Positions 6,723 to 14,347 of a stretch of 23,343 nt of DNA are shown piece by piece (the stretch's first letter is position 1; each line of letters opens with the position of its first letter). Origin of the DNA: a virus; IMG/VR virus record IMGVR_UViG_3300007960_002713, positions 1 through 23,343 of that record; one strand, given 5' to 3'. Position numbers and translations under genes: made by a program. Below the pieces are notes generated by a model. It was not told the origin of the DNA. It did not search any database and saw only the letters and a list, made by a program, of their open reading frames with translations.

Positions 6723-7240
6723 TATCCCTCCGTATCTTTCTTATAAATCTCTATTGGATGTAACCAAGAAACCACGTCAAATGATCTCCCATAGAAGACG
6801 CCCTTGTAAGGACTTTCATCTCTTATAAACTCTAAAAGTTCGTTCCATTCTTCGCCTTTTCTCAAACCATAAACAGGGTGTTTGATTTGTTTGATATAAC
6901 CCTCTGGGTCTGTTTTCAAGTCATAAATCTGATCTGCTGGAACTTCTGTTGTGTAGAGTATTCTGCCTCCAACAACTATCTTTTCCACGTCTTCATTATT
7001 GACATAAAAGAAAACTCTTGGAACTGAACTTGTTTCCATTTCTTGTGTTGAGTGATAAGACTTTCCAAACTTTGCTGGACTTAACTCAAACTTTTCTGGC
7101 GCTTTTTCACCATATTCTTCTTCCAAGTCCCAAGGGTTGGCGTAATGATATAGGGTAACTTTTCCTCCCTCATTATAATCACTAAATGGCGCTTCTGTCA
7201 AGTATTTTTTAAAGTTTTCTAATAGTTTTTTCATTACCAT
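6722..7240 (-). CDS. Candidate packaged protein with LxE-type N-terminal tag, 172 aa
   Basis: The protein begins with a short amphipathic helix, MKKLLENFKKYLTE-A when counted from the second ATG (7234). It matches the start of the next gene upstream (MKEILNEWKRFLKE-S) position by position. Both end in LxE, the cut-site pattern of T4-like prohead proteases. The body is an alpha/beta domain with VTLYHYANP (near residues 28-36), PRVFFYVN and LYTTEVPADQIYDL, which loosely recalls ADP-ribosyltransferase-like folds (His in the first strand, aromatic second strand), but no full H-Y-E set can be assigned. AAGGA is 5 bases before the ATG at 7240; the ATG at 7234 gives the TAATG overlap seen in neighbours, so either start is possible. 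Packaging and enzyme activity are both inference. Confidence 0.7.
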   Translation of the reverse strand: MVMKKLLENFKKYLTEAPFSDYNEGGKVTLYHYANPWDLEEEYGEKAPEKFELSPAKFGKSYHSTQEMETSSVPRVFFYVNNEDVEKIVVGGRILYTTEVPADQIYDLKTDPEGYIKQIKHPVYGLRKGEEWNELLEFIRDESPYKGVFYGRSFDVVSWLHPIEIYKKDTEG

Positions 7241-7896
7241 TCAAGTCCTTGTTTGCTTTTCTTCATTGCCTCAAACCAAGATTTAGGTTGTGAAGTCTTT
7301 TTACCTTTGTTTCTGCGCTCAACAATAGACTTTACTGCCATTTTTGAGTTTCTTGAAAGGTTTTCATAAGTTTCTAACTCTTCGTTTATGTCTTTTGGGC
7401 TGAAAGTGTAAGGACGACCACCAACACGAGACATAAACTCTGCTTCATCACCCATTTTTAGAGCGCCGACTGATTCTTCTTTGCCGTATTGTGGAAACTC
7501 ACCTTCTGGTGAGGTTCCTAGAAGATAAGCATCCTCTGCGCCTTTTGGGACGATAAGGACTGAATCTTGGTTGAAATCTTCGCCAAGTCCAGCGATTTCA
7601 TTTCTAAAGTTGGGGTCGTCTTTTCTATTTGAGACAAAGAAACTTTCTTCTGCGACTTCAACTGCTTTTGGTGTCTCGAAGTTCTCGATGTAAGAACCTA
7701 GAATGCGAGTAACACCATAACCTCTACCGAGAAGTTCTGCTTTTAGTTCTCTGTTTCTTTCTAGGTTTTCTTTTTTTGTAAACTCATTTCTAAATGCTGA
7801 AAGAGCAGCACTATCGTGCTCCTGCATATGTCTGTAAAGTCTTGATAGTGAGGATTCTTTTAAGAACCTTTTCCACTCATTCAGTATTTCTTTCAT
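7234..7896 (-). CDS. DUF3293-like protein with LxE-type N-terminal tag, 220 aa
   Basis: Residues 1-14 (MKEILNEWKRFLKE) form a short amphipathic helix that matches the tag of the neighbouring gene. The middle, from SAFRNEF (33-39) through ENLERNRELKAELLGRGYGV (43-62), EVAEESFFV (80-88) and LGEDFNQDSVLIV (104-116), follows the order seen in DUF3293 proteins: an Asn/Arg helix, a Gly-Tyr turn, an E-(E/P)-S strand, and a F-x-Q-(D/N) helix. The function of DUF3293 is unknown to me. The C-terminus is basic (ERRNKGKKTSQPKSWFEAMKK). AGGGAG lies 8 bases before the ATG. The gap to the dUTPase gene is 1 base. Confidence 0.72.
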   Translation of the reverse strand: MKEILNEWKRFLKESSLSRLYRHMQEHDSAALSAFRNEFTKKENLERNRELKAELLGRGYGVTRILGSYIENFETPKAVEVAEESFFVSNRKDDPNFRNEIAGLGEDFNQDSVLIVPKGAEDAYLLGTSPEGEFPQYGKEESVGALKMGDEAEFMSRVGGRPYTFSPKDINEELETYENLSRNSKMAVKSIVERRNKGKKTSQPKSWFEAMKKSKQGLEW

Positions 7897-7897
7897 A

Positions 7898-8353
7898 TTA
7901 TCTACTCCCTGTGCTTCCTAACGCACCTTCACCTCTGGTACTATCTTTATTTAGTTCGCTAGGGTCAGAAACTTCTACAATTTCACAGAGATTTACGGGA
8001 ATAAGGACGCCTTGGGCAACCTTGTCGCCATTCTTAAACCATTGTGTTTGCTTGCCTACGTTGTGAAGATTTACGAAGATTTCACCGTCGTAACCAGAGT
8101 CAACAACACAAGCGCCAACAAGAAGTTGTTTCTTTGCGGCAATGCTGGATTTGTTTTTTACTTCCAGCATAAAGCCTCTTGGGATTTCTGCCTTGATTCC
8201 TGTTGGAAACATTTTTGTTTCGCCTGGATAGACAGGGACACTATCCGGTCCACCTTTCTCTGTGCAATAATAAAGATCCATTCCGGCATCACCATCGTGT
8301 GCTCGGGTTGGTAGTTTAGCGTTGCCTCGTAAACGAAATACTTTAAGTTCCAT
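7898..8353 (-). CDS. dut: Trimeric dUTPase
   Basis: This enzyme hydrolyses dUTP to dUMP and pyrophosphate, keeping uracil out of DNA and feeding ThyX. At 151 aa it has the family's usual length. All five motifs are in order: DAGMDL (22-27), KNKSSIAAK (66-74), VVDSGYDGEI (83-92, with catalytic Asp85 and Tyr88), GDKVAQ (109-114) and RGEGALGSTG (140-149). Motif 5 usually reads RGxGGFGSTG; here G-F is replaced by A-L, so the Phe that stacks on uracil is missing. Motif 2 has Lys where Arg is common. AAGGAG is 5 bases before the ATG at 8353. It lies 9 bases after dnaE in the same operon. Confidence 0.96.
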   Translation of the reverse strand: MELKVFRLRGNAKLPTRAHDGDAGMDLYYCTEKGGPDSVPVYPGETKMFPTGIKAEIPRGFMLEVKNKSSIAAKKQLLVGACVVDSGYDGEIFVNLHNVGKQTQWFKNGDKVAQGVLIPVNLCEIVEVSDPSELNKDSTRGEGALGSTGSR

Positions 8354-8362
8354 ATTAACTCC

Positions 8363-11300
8363 TTATCCTAATAGTTTCCAGTTTTGTAATCCACCCTTAG
8401 AAGAGAAACCCCATTGCTCATCAAAGTTGAGTTTCGCCATGTAGGGGCGGTTAATAAATAGTGTGTCTTTCTCTGGGTTTACACCCCAGCAGCGAATATC
8501 ATTCATTACGCTGTTTTTATCTATTGTCTTTACAATATAATAAGAGCGACCTTTTGCTGTCTTGCGTTGGATAATCTCTCTTGGAATAAACCAAGCGACA
8601 CCAAGGTCATGGTCCCAGTCTGAAATAGTTGGGACTTTGTAATAACTTAACCTCTGAACTATATCATCAGACACAACTAATGTCAAGGGGAACATGCCGG
8701 TTATGTCTGTTTTTGTTTGGATATATTCGTCTCGGGTAAAGTCCTCGCAACCTTTGCTTTCTTCTATGTTCTCGCCAAGTTTCTTCTTTGTCTTTGGTCT
8801 ATTATCTACGACTGATAACCAGAAGTGTTTAAGATTATCAAATCTGTCGTCCATTAGTCCCGTGACTGCTTCTGCTTTGACAAGAACGTCGAGTGCTTTC
8901 TTGTTGAGTTTAGAATAAAGAATCTCTTTGCTAAAGAGAAGTTCTTCAATAGTGTTAAATGGTCTATGTTCGATGATTTGTTCAATCGCTTTATCTCCCA
9001 AACCTTTGATAGAAGTTAGAGGCTGAATAAGAGTCGTTTCATCGTCGCCAATGTCCCAAACCACACCAGACTTATTTATGTTTACTGGTTCTATTTGGAA
9101 ACCAAACTTCTTTGCTATATTGATTGCTTTTTCTTTTCTGCTCTCTGGTTCTTTATCCAAGAATGCTGCCATCCAACAATCGGGGTAGTAGTTAAATAAC
9201 CAAGCACATTGAAAAGAAATAATAGAATATGAAATAGCATGAGACTTATTGAATCCATAACCAGAGAAGAACTCAAACTTCGCCCACATTTTCTCTGCCC
9301 ATTCTTCTGTTAATCCTTTTTCTACACAACCTGCAACAAACTTAAGTTTTATTTTATTTTTTTGTTCTGCTGCTGCTCCTGTGCCTTTCTTTGTTAGCAA
9401 TTTGCGAAGTTTATTTCCTTCATCAAGTGAAAGGTCTCTGCCCAACTTATGTGCCAACAAAGCGATTTGCTCTTGGAAAATAAGAAAACCATAGGTTTCT
9501 TTTGTAACTTCTTTTACAATATCATGTCCGTAGCGAATGCCTCGTGGATTTTCTTTTGCTTCCACAAAGTCTTCGTGAACATTCGCTGATAGGGGACCAG
9601 GACGATAGATAGAAGTGATAGAAGCAATATCAATAATGTTCTTTGGTTTAACCCACTTACAGAAGTTCTGCGCTCCTTTTTCAGCAAACTGAAAGATACC
9701 AGCCCACTTACCTTCCCAGAAAATGTTTTCATAAACCTTCTTATCGTTTAGGTTTATTTTATCTGGGTGGAGGTGTTTGTCGTAGTATTTTTTAATGTCC
9801 TCGAAAGAAGGGTTGGGGTTGCCTTGCTTTTTGAGAATGTGATAGACTGCCCCCTCAATCATTTTGAGTGTTGATAGACCTAGAATGTCAAACTTGATAA
9901 AACCCATAGGTTCTAACTGTCGGACGTGTTGCCCTTCGGACCAAGGAGTTTGAGTTACACCGCCACTATTGATAAGCGGCATGTATTTATCTAACTCTTC
10001 GCCAATAACAACACCGCCAGCATGACGAGACACAGAACGGACCTCACCTACAAGTGCCTCTACGTGTGTTTTTATCTTTGGATATTTTCGTAAAAACGCT
10101 TTTAGAGAATCAGAAAACTCCATTACCTCTTCAAATGTAGGAGTGTAAACACCCGCTTTAATGCCGTGTTTCTTTTTAGCAATAGGCGTTGCTTCTGCCA
10201 TCATTTTAGAAGTAACAGAGTTTGCCTCCACAAACGGAACCTCATAGAACTTTGCAATGTCCTTGATGAGAGAGCGAAGTTGTAGTTTATTGAAGTTAGA
10301 GATAGGCACAACTGTGTTGCCGCCCCACTCTTCTATCAACATTTCTTTTAGTTCCATAGGAGAAGACACATCATAGTCAATATCTGGATAGTCCTTGGAA
10401 TCTTTCGTCATAAAACGAGAGAACAGAAGGTTGTATTTAATAGGGTCAACTTGTGTAATGCCGAGAGCATAAGCAACCAAAGAACCAGCAGCAGAACCTC
10501 GACCGGCACCTGTAAGTTGGACTTCTGTTGCTTTGTCCGCAATAGACTTCATAGTGAGAAAGTATTTACTGAAACCTCGCTCACTAATAACATTCATTTC
10601 TTCTTTTAGACGCTCAACGTATTCTGGTTTGTTGGTTAGACCAAGACCTCGTAGACCATCCACACAAGCAGCGACAAGTGCTCTATCTGGAGTTTGACCT
10701 GCTGGAACAACGAAGTTCGGGAGACGAACAGTGTTGTCTGGCATAAAACGTTCAATTCTTTCGTGAGCGATTTGATGCGTTCTTTCAATAGATTCTCGGA
10801 TAAGATTATCATCGTATTCTACTCCTGCTTTTTGGGAATATTCTTTGTATGCCTCCCACATTTGGTCGCCATTCTTTGGGAATAACTCATAACCAATTTC
10901 TTCAACGCCTTGTGGAAGTTCTGTGTTTGTTGCCCACTTTGGCATTCCTTTACTCAACCAACCCAGTCTTTTGTAAAGTTCTCGGTCTTTCCAGGCAGTT
11001 CTGTTAGGATAGTGACTATCAGCGGTAGAAATAAGTTTAACGCCAAATTCACCACAAACTTTTACAATTAGGCGGTTTAATTCATGTTGTTCTGGAACAT
11101 TGTTCCATTGAAGTTCACCATACCAACGGTCGCCAAAGATATCAACCATATTCTTGGTTGTCTCACGCATTGCTGATAAAATAGCGTCTTCGCCTTCTTC
11201 TTTGTTCTCCCAGAAGTTTCCAGCATAAACACCACCGAGACAAGCGGAGGCAGCAATAACACCTTCGTTGTGCTCTTTCAGCATAGCATAGTCAATACGA

Positions 11301-11794
11301 GGGAAACGATAAAAGTTTTCTTCTCGGTAAGACTTTGAGACAAGTGAAAAGATGTTGTTTAGACCTGTCTGGTTTTGTGCTAGAAGAATAAGGTGTCGGC
11401 GTCTGTTGAGAAGGTTTTTGACTTCTCGCTTGTTGCCTTCGTCTTCGATAGTTGTGCCGGAAGCAGAGTTGTCGATAGACTTCTTTGCTTTCTTATCTTC
11501 TTTTGCCTTCTCTAACTCTTGTCGCCACTCTTCAATGCTGGGAAGAAAGTAAGCCTCTACACCAAAAATGGGTTTGAAGTCTTTGCCTTCTTTCATCATT
11601 TTTTGAGCGTGTTGGACCTGATAGGCAAAACCATTCATGTTGCCGTGGTCCGTGAGTGCGAGGGCGTCGTTGCCGTTTTGATAAGCGAAGTCCATGTGTT
11701 CGCCTGGATATCCAAGTCCGTCGAATGGACTACCTGTTCCGCTGTGAGCGTGTAAACCTACGAATGGAATGCTACTTTGTGTTCTTTCAGTCAT
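8363..11794 (-). CDS. dnaE: DNA polymerase III alpha subunit (DnaE-type, family C)
   Basis: This is the replicative DNA polymerase, 1143 aa, close to the length of bacterial DnaE (about 1160). The N-terminal PHP domain starts with HAHS (15-18) and has TDHGNM near residue 48. The palm has the GAGRGSAAGSLVAYALG motif (about 427-443), the two catalytic aspartates in PDIDYD (about 469-474) and the third in KFDILGL (about 631). A helix-hairpin-helix (IKGLGDKAIEQII, about 925) and an OB-like C-terminal region follow. PDIDYDV has Val where most DnaE have Phe. No separate 3'-5' exonuclease or clamp gene is visible in the window, so proofreading may rest on the PHP domain. GGAG is 5 bases before the ATG at 11794, and a near-consensus promoter precedes it. 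dUTPase follows directly. Confidence 0.97.
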   Translation of the reverse strand: MTERTQSSIPFVGLHAHSGTGSPFDGLGYPGEHMDFAYQNGNDALALTDHGNMNGFAYQVQHAQKMMKEGKDFKPIFGVEAYFLPSIEEWRQELEKAKEDKKAKKSIDNSASGTTIEDEGNKREVKNLLNRRRHLILLAQNQTGLNNIFSLVSKSYREENFYRFPRIDYAMLKEHNEGVIAASACLGGVYAGNFWENKEEGEDAILSAMRETTKNMVDIFGDRWYGELQWNNVPEQHELNRLIVKVCGEFGVKLISTADSHYPNRTAWKDRELYKRLGWLSKGMPKWATNTELPQGVEEIGYELFPKNGDQMWEAYKEYSQKAGVEYDDNLIRESIERTHQIAHERIERFMPDNTVRLPNFVVPAGQTPDRALVAACVDGLRGLGLTNKPEYVERLKEEMNVISERGFSKYFLTMKSIADKATEVQLTGAGRGSAAGSLVAYALGITQVDPIKYNLLFSRFMTKDSKDYPDIDYDVSSPMELKEMLIEEWGGNTVVPISNFNKLQLRSLIKDIAKFYEVPFVEANSVTSKMMAEATPIAKKKHGIKAGVYTPTFEEVMEFSDSLKAFLRKYPKIKTHVEALVGEVRSVSRHAGGVVIGEELDKYMPLINSGGVTQTPWSEGQHVRQLEPMGFIKFDILGLSTLKMIEGAVYHILKKQGNPNPSFEDIKKYYDKHLHPDKINLNDKKVYENIFWEGKWAGIFQFAEKGAQNFCKWVKPKNIIDIASITSIYRPGPLSANVHEDFVEAKENPRGIRYGHDIVKEVTKETYGFLIFQEQIALLAHKLGRDLSLDEGNKLRKLLTKKGTGAAAEQKNKIKLKFVAGCVEKGLTEEWAEKMWAKFEFFSGYGFNKSHAISYSIISFQCAWLFNYYPDCWMAAFLDKEPESRKEKAINIAKKFGFQIEPVNINKSGVVWDIGDDETTLIQPLTSIKGLGDKAIEQIIEHRPFNTIEELLFSKEILYSKLNKKALDVLVKAEAVTGLMDDRFDNLKHFWLSVVDNRPKTKKKLGENIEESKGCEDFTRDEYIQTKTDITGMFPLTLVVSDDIVQRLSYYKVPTISDWDHDLGVAWFIPREIIQRKTAKGRSYYIVKTIDKNSVMNDIRCWGVNPEKDTLFINRPYMAKLNFDEQWGFSSKGGLQNWKLLG

Positions 11795-11822
11795 TTATTC
11801 TCCAAGTGATTTTTACCTGTCT

Positions 11823-11851
11823 ATCATAATAAAATAGATTAGATTTGTCAA
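11823..11851 (-). promoter_or_regulatory. Sigma-70-type promoter of dnaE
   Basis: Minus strand -35 TTGACA (11846-11851) and -10 TATGAT (11823-11828), with a 17-base spacer. It lies in the 64-base gap before dnaE and would give a leader of about 22 bases that includes the GGAG SD. Confidence 0.85.
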
Positions 11852-11858
11852 GCAATAA

Positions 11859-11981
11859 TCACTTCTCTTTCTTTCTGCTGAATAAGTGTTGAACTTTATA
11901 ACCAATAGTGTAAGCAACCAGAGCGGTGTAAAACACTACAAGGTAAAACACTTCACTCATTATCTTCGTTAGTTTCTTCAT
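11859..11981 (-). CDS. 40-residue single-span membrane protein
   Basis: This is a short gene. It begins at an ATG at 11981 with GGAGG 6 bases upstream, one of the best SDs in the window, and ends with TGA at 11859. The product starts with basic MKKLTKIM, has one hydrophobic span at about residues 10-28 (EVFYLVVFYTALVAYTIGY), and ends with SRKKEK. It overlaps the upstream gene by 29 bases, and dnaE's promoter begins 7 bases after it. A second in-frame ATG at 11960 would give 33 residues but has no good SD. A holin-like, anchoring or host-membrane role is possible; nothing identifies the function. Confidence 0.65.
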   Translation of the reverse strand: MKKLTKIMSEVFYLVVFYTALVAYTIGYKVQHLFSRKKEK

Positions 11982-12207
11982 TTTCTTCCTCCTCAAAACG
12001 TTTAACAAAATCTTTTCTCATTTCATCTTTATCAAAATATTGCTCGATTTCATCAATAGTCCCATCATTAATCCATTTCTGAAGATTGTCTTTGAGACTA
12101 AAGTGTTCTGAACCGGGTGTTGCGCTCATAAACCGATAAAGTTTCCATTTTTCTTTACGTTCCAGACCTCGTATCCAGAACGTTATTCCAAAGCGTGGTG
12201 CGCTCAT
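11953..12207 (-). CDS. Small protein of unknown function, 84 aa
   Basis: I do not recognise this protein. The N-terminal half is basic and aromatic (SAPRFGITFWIRGLERKEKWKLYRFM), the middle is helical (LKDNLQKWINDGTIDEIEQYF), and the C-terminus is almost all Glu, Asp and Asn. The ATG at 12207 overlaps the previous stop as ATGA and has GGAGG 4 bases upstream, so I prefer it to the ATG at 12240, which lacks an SD. It sits between the GT-A-like gene and the 40-residue membrane gene. Confidence 0.72.
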   Translation of the reverse strand: MSAPRFGITFWIRGLERKEKWKLYRFMSATPGSEHFSLKDNLQKWINDGTIDEIEQYFDKDEMRKDFVKRFEEEENEETNEDNE

Positions 12208-13097
12208 TCTTCCTCCAAGTCCCTTCCAAGTGGGTTCCATTCATTATAAGACATTAGAAAGTCTTTTGGTCTGGGTAGACTGTGTTCTCCACCTAACCAA
12301 GTTTTTAGTCCCTCCCATGAAGAAACATCGTAATACCAAGGCAAACTACAAGTTGTTGCGCCTTCTGTGTTTACTTTGCTGAAAACAAAGTCGTGTGTAA
12401 AGTAGCGACCGGTCCAACTTTCGGCTGCTGGTAGTTTGTTTAGTTCGTCGTCATAGCCTTTTACTTCGCTCTTTCTAAAATGCTTACGACATTCTAAAAA
12501 GTCTTCTGAAAGAAAAGTAAAGGGCAAGAAGGAACCGTCTTTAAAGTTTTTGTTGTCGCATTCAGCATAAAAGTTTGTGCTTGTGTTTCTTATCGCTGGT
12601 CTGTGGTCTTTCAACCACCAAGGTGAGAACATTCCATAGGGAAATGAAACAAAGTATTTATCTGGGTGTGCGAAGCGGCTTATCTTTCTGCTTACGTGCC
12701 AAGCATATTGAGCGCCTGTAATAATGCTCCAAGCAAGACAGTCTCGTCGTCCCACATCTTTTGGGTGCATAGGAGTGTAGTAAATGGGAACTTCATAGAC
12801 TTTTGGGCGTTTGCCGAAGGTTGCACCTTTGTCGTAGCGGATAGGGTCTACAACCCAATCTCCCAAACGATAACGAATAAGAGGTTGCATATCTTTGGGA
12901 CAGACTAACCAAACGGTGTTACACCCTGCAACTACACAGTCAAAAACTGCTTTCTCAACTGCAAGATAGTTGTGACCGATGGGCATTAGACTATCGTGCC
13001 AAGGAAAGTTAAAGTCAAGAGGTTGTCCTGCTACTGGAACTATTCCTGCGAGGTTTATTTGAGTTTGGTTTTTTATGGTTAGTGCGGGGTCATTCAT
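12204..13097 (-). CDS. Nucleotidyltransferase / GT-A-like protein, 297 aa
   Basis: The first 85 residues follow the layout of nucleotide-sugar transferases: strand LAGIVPVAG (16-24), then SLMPIGHNYLAVEKAVFDCVVAGC (36-59), then strand TVWLVC (61-66) and QPLIRYRLGDWV. In sugar-nucleotidyltransferases the equivalent parts bind the NTP and sugar phosphate. The classical GxGTR loop after the first strand is absent, so the catalytic type is uncertain. The rest is rich in Trp, Tyr and His and is not recognised. The ATG at 13097 lacks a clear SD and overlaps the upstream gene by 8 bases, which suggests coupled translation. It might modify DNA bases, host surface sugars or virion proteins; this is inferred from the fold alone. 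Confidence 0.55.
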   Translation of the reverse strand: MNDPALTIKNQTQINLAGIVPVAGQPLDFNFPWHDSLMPIGHNYLAVEKAVFDCVVAGCNTVWLVCPKDMQPLIRYRLGDWVVDPIRYDKGATFGKRPKVYEVPIYYTPMHPKDVGRRDCLAWSIITGAQYAWHVSRKISRFAHPDKYFVSFPYGMFSPWWLKDHRPAIRNTSTNFYAECDNKNFKDGSFLPFTFLSEDFLECRKHFRKSEVKGYDDELNKLPAAESWTGRYFTHDFVFSKVNTEGATTCSLPWYYDVSSWEGLKTWLGGEHSLPRPKDFLMSYNEWNPLGRDLEEE

Positions 13098-13773
13098 AAA
13101 TAAATTTTATTTTTTCTGTGTCCTCGTAGAAGTTCATTTTGGGTTGGATGTCTCGTTGTTCCACTTCTAAAACTATTTCGTCTCTACTGTGGAAGTTTCC
13201 CATAAACCCTGCTTCTTTGAGGAGTGTTTCTGTTTTGAACTTCGCCATTGTATCAGAATAATCAAAGTCGTGCAACTGTTTTCTGTTTAAGTTTGAGATT
13301 GCTACTATTTTTGCGGGACTATTGATAGACTCTTTGCTGACGTGGAGTTCAGAAACCAAGTCATCACCAGTTTTCAGCATAAACCCTGCGTCTTTGAAAA
13401 CAAATGAAACAGCATACATAGCGTCTGTAATGACGTAGTGGTCTGCTTCTTTTACTTGGTCTGGTAAACCCATTACATTTTCGTCGTTGAAGACTGTAAT
13501 GTTTTCGTAAGTTATTCTATTTATTACGTTGTTTCTACAGGCAACGATAATGTCGTCGTCGTCGATGCGGATTGCATTTACATAATCACCACCGATTATC
13601 TTGCCGTCCATCATTAGTTTGTAGTAAAGTAGCCCCCAAGCGAGTTTTTCGCTTGAGGACTTGTAGGGAGGAGGGAATGAAAGTTTATTTATTATCAGTC
13701 TAGTCCCGTGCTGATAAGCCCATTGAAGGGCTTCTAAACTTCCACCTATTGTTATATTAACATTCTGGTTCAT
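13090..13773 (-). CDS. Protein of unknown function, 227 aa
   Basis: I do not recognise a family. The N-terminus NVNITIGGSLEALQWAYQHGTRLIIN (4-29) looks like a beta-strand, a Gly-rich turn and a helix, as in nucleotide-binding folds, followed by KLSFPPPYKSSSEKLAWGLLYYKLMM. The rest is alpha/beta with many Asp and Lys and a run of four Asp (RIDDDDIIVA). I start at the ATG at 13773; a TTG further upstream lies inside the transglycosylase gene and is not convincing. It overlaps the transglycosylase gene by 17 bases and the GT-A-like gene by 8. The tight pairing with the GT-A-like gene suggests the two products act together. Confidence 0.65.
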   Translation of the reverse strand: MNQNVNITIGGSLEALQWAYQHGTRLIINKLSFPPPYKSSSEKLAWGLLYYKLMMDGKIIGGDYVNAIRIDDDDIIVACRNNVINRITYENITVFNDENVMGLPDQVKEADHYVITDAMYAVSFVFKDAGFMLKTGDDLVSELHVSKESINSPAKIVAISNLNRKQLHDFDYSDTMAKFKTETLLKEAGFMGNFHSRDEIVLEVEQRDIQPKMNFYEDTEKIKFIYE

Positions 13774-14347
13774 GGTTTTTAAAGTTTTTCTTCCATTTTC
13801 TAAGTTTTTTCCAGTGTCTGGTTCGTTCAAAGCAACGGTAGCGATTTTCTTTCGTTTGTTTTCCTCTTACTGCTTGTGCCCATGCTGCTAACCATCTTTG
13901 TTTATCTGTAAGTCTGTATTCTTTGCAACGGTTTTTGTTGTAAGTCTTTACGATGTGTTGCATCCAAACGTGTGCTGAGTTAATAGGGTCAAGTCGGTTA
14001 AGGGCATATTTCTTTTCAGCCCATTGCCAGAACTGCAGAATGCCTTTTGCCATTGGGACTTTGTATTCTCTATTTCTTTTAGTTACTACTTTCCAATCAC
14101 CTTTTGCTTGTCCGTCATAACCACTTTCGGAACAAGCGGCAGCAAGCAGCATTCCTCGTAGGTCGTCTGGGATATTGTGTTTTACAAAGTAAGTGTCTTC
14201 TATTTCTATTAGTTTTTCTATTATTCCTGATTCTTTTGCTTTTTCTTTTGCGTTTTTACATTCGTATGCTTCTACTAATAAGTCGTTGTAATTATAACTT
14301 GGTTCTTGTTGTGTGCTTAATAAACTTAATACTATAATTCCTATCAA
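13757..14347 (-). CDS. Lytic transglycosylase / lysozyme-like protein (TTG start)
   Basis: This is a 196-residue protein with an SLT-type goose-lysozyme fold. LRGMLLAAACSESGYDGQAKGD (63-84) holds the likely catalytic Glu74, and MAKGILQFWQWAEKKYAL (99-116) matches the GA-x-GLmQ helix. DPINSAHVWMQHI follows as in phage transglycosylases. Such enzymes cut the peptidoglycan glycan chain for entry or lysis. The first ten residues (MIGIIVLSLL) are hydrophobic and could act as a short signal or anchor. The start is a TTG at 14347 that overlaps the ThyX stop as TTGA; AAGGAG lies 8 bases upstream. A GTG at 14437 lies inside thyX and would add a non-conserved stretch. The C-terminus is very basic (RHWKKLRKWKKNFK). 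Confidence 0.82.
   Translation of the reverse strand: MIGIIVLSLLSTQQEPSYNYNDLLVEAYECKNAKEKAKESGIIEKLIEIEDTYFVKHNIPDDLRGMLLAAACSESGYDGQAKGDWKVVTKRNREYKVPMAKGILQFWQWAEKKYALNRLDPINSAHVWMQHIVKTYNKNRCKEYRLTDKQRWLAAWAQAVRGKQTKENRYRCFERTRHWKKLRKWKKNFKNHEPEC

Noticed and set aside
13774-13830. TTG at 13830 as start of the 227-residue protein
   Set aside because: It would extend into the transglycosylase gene without an SD; the ATG at 13773 is simpler.
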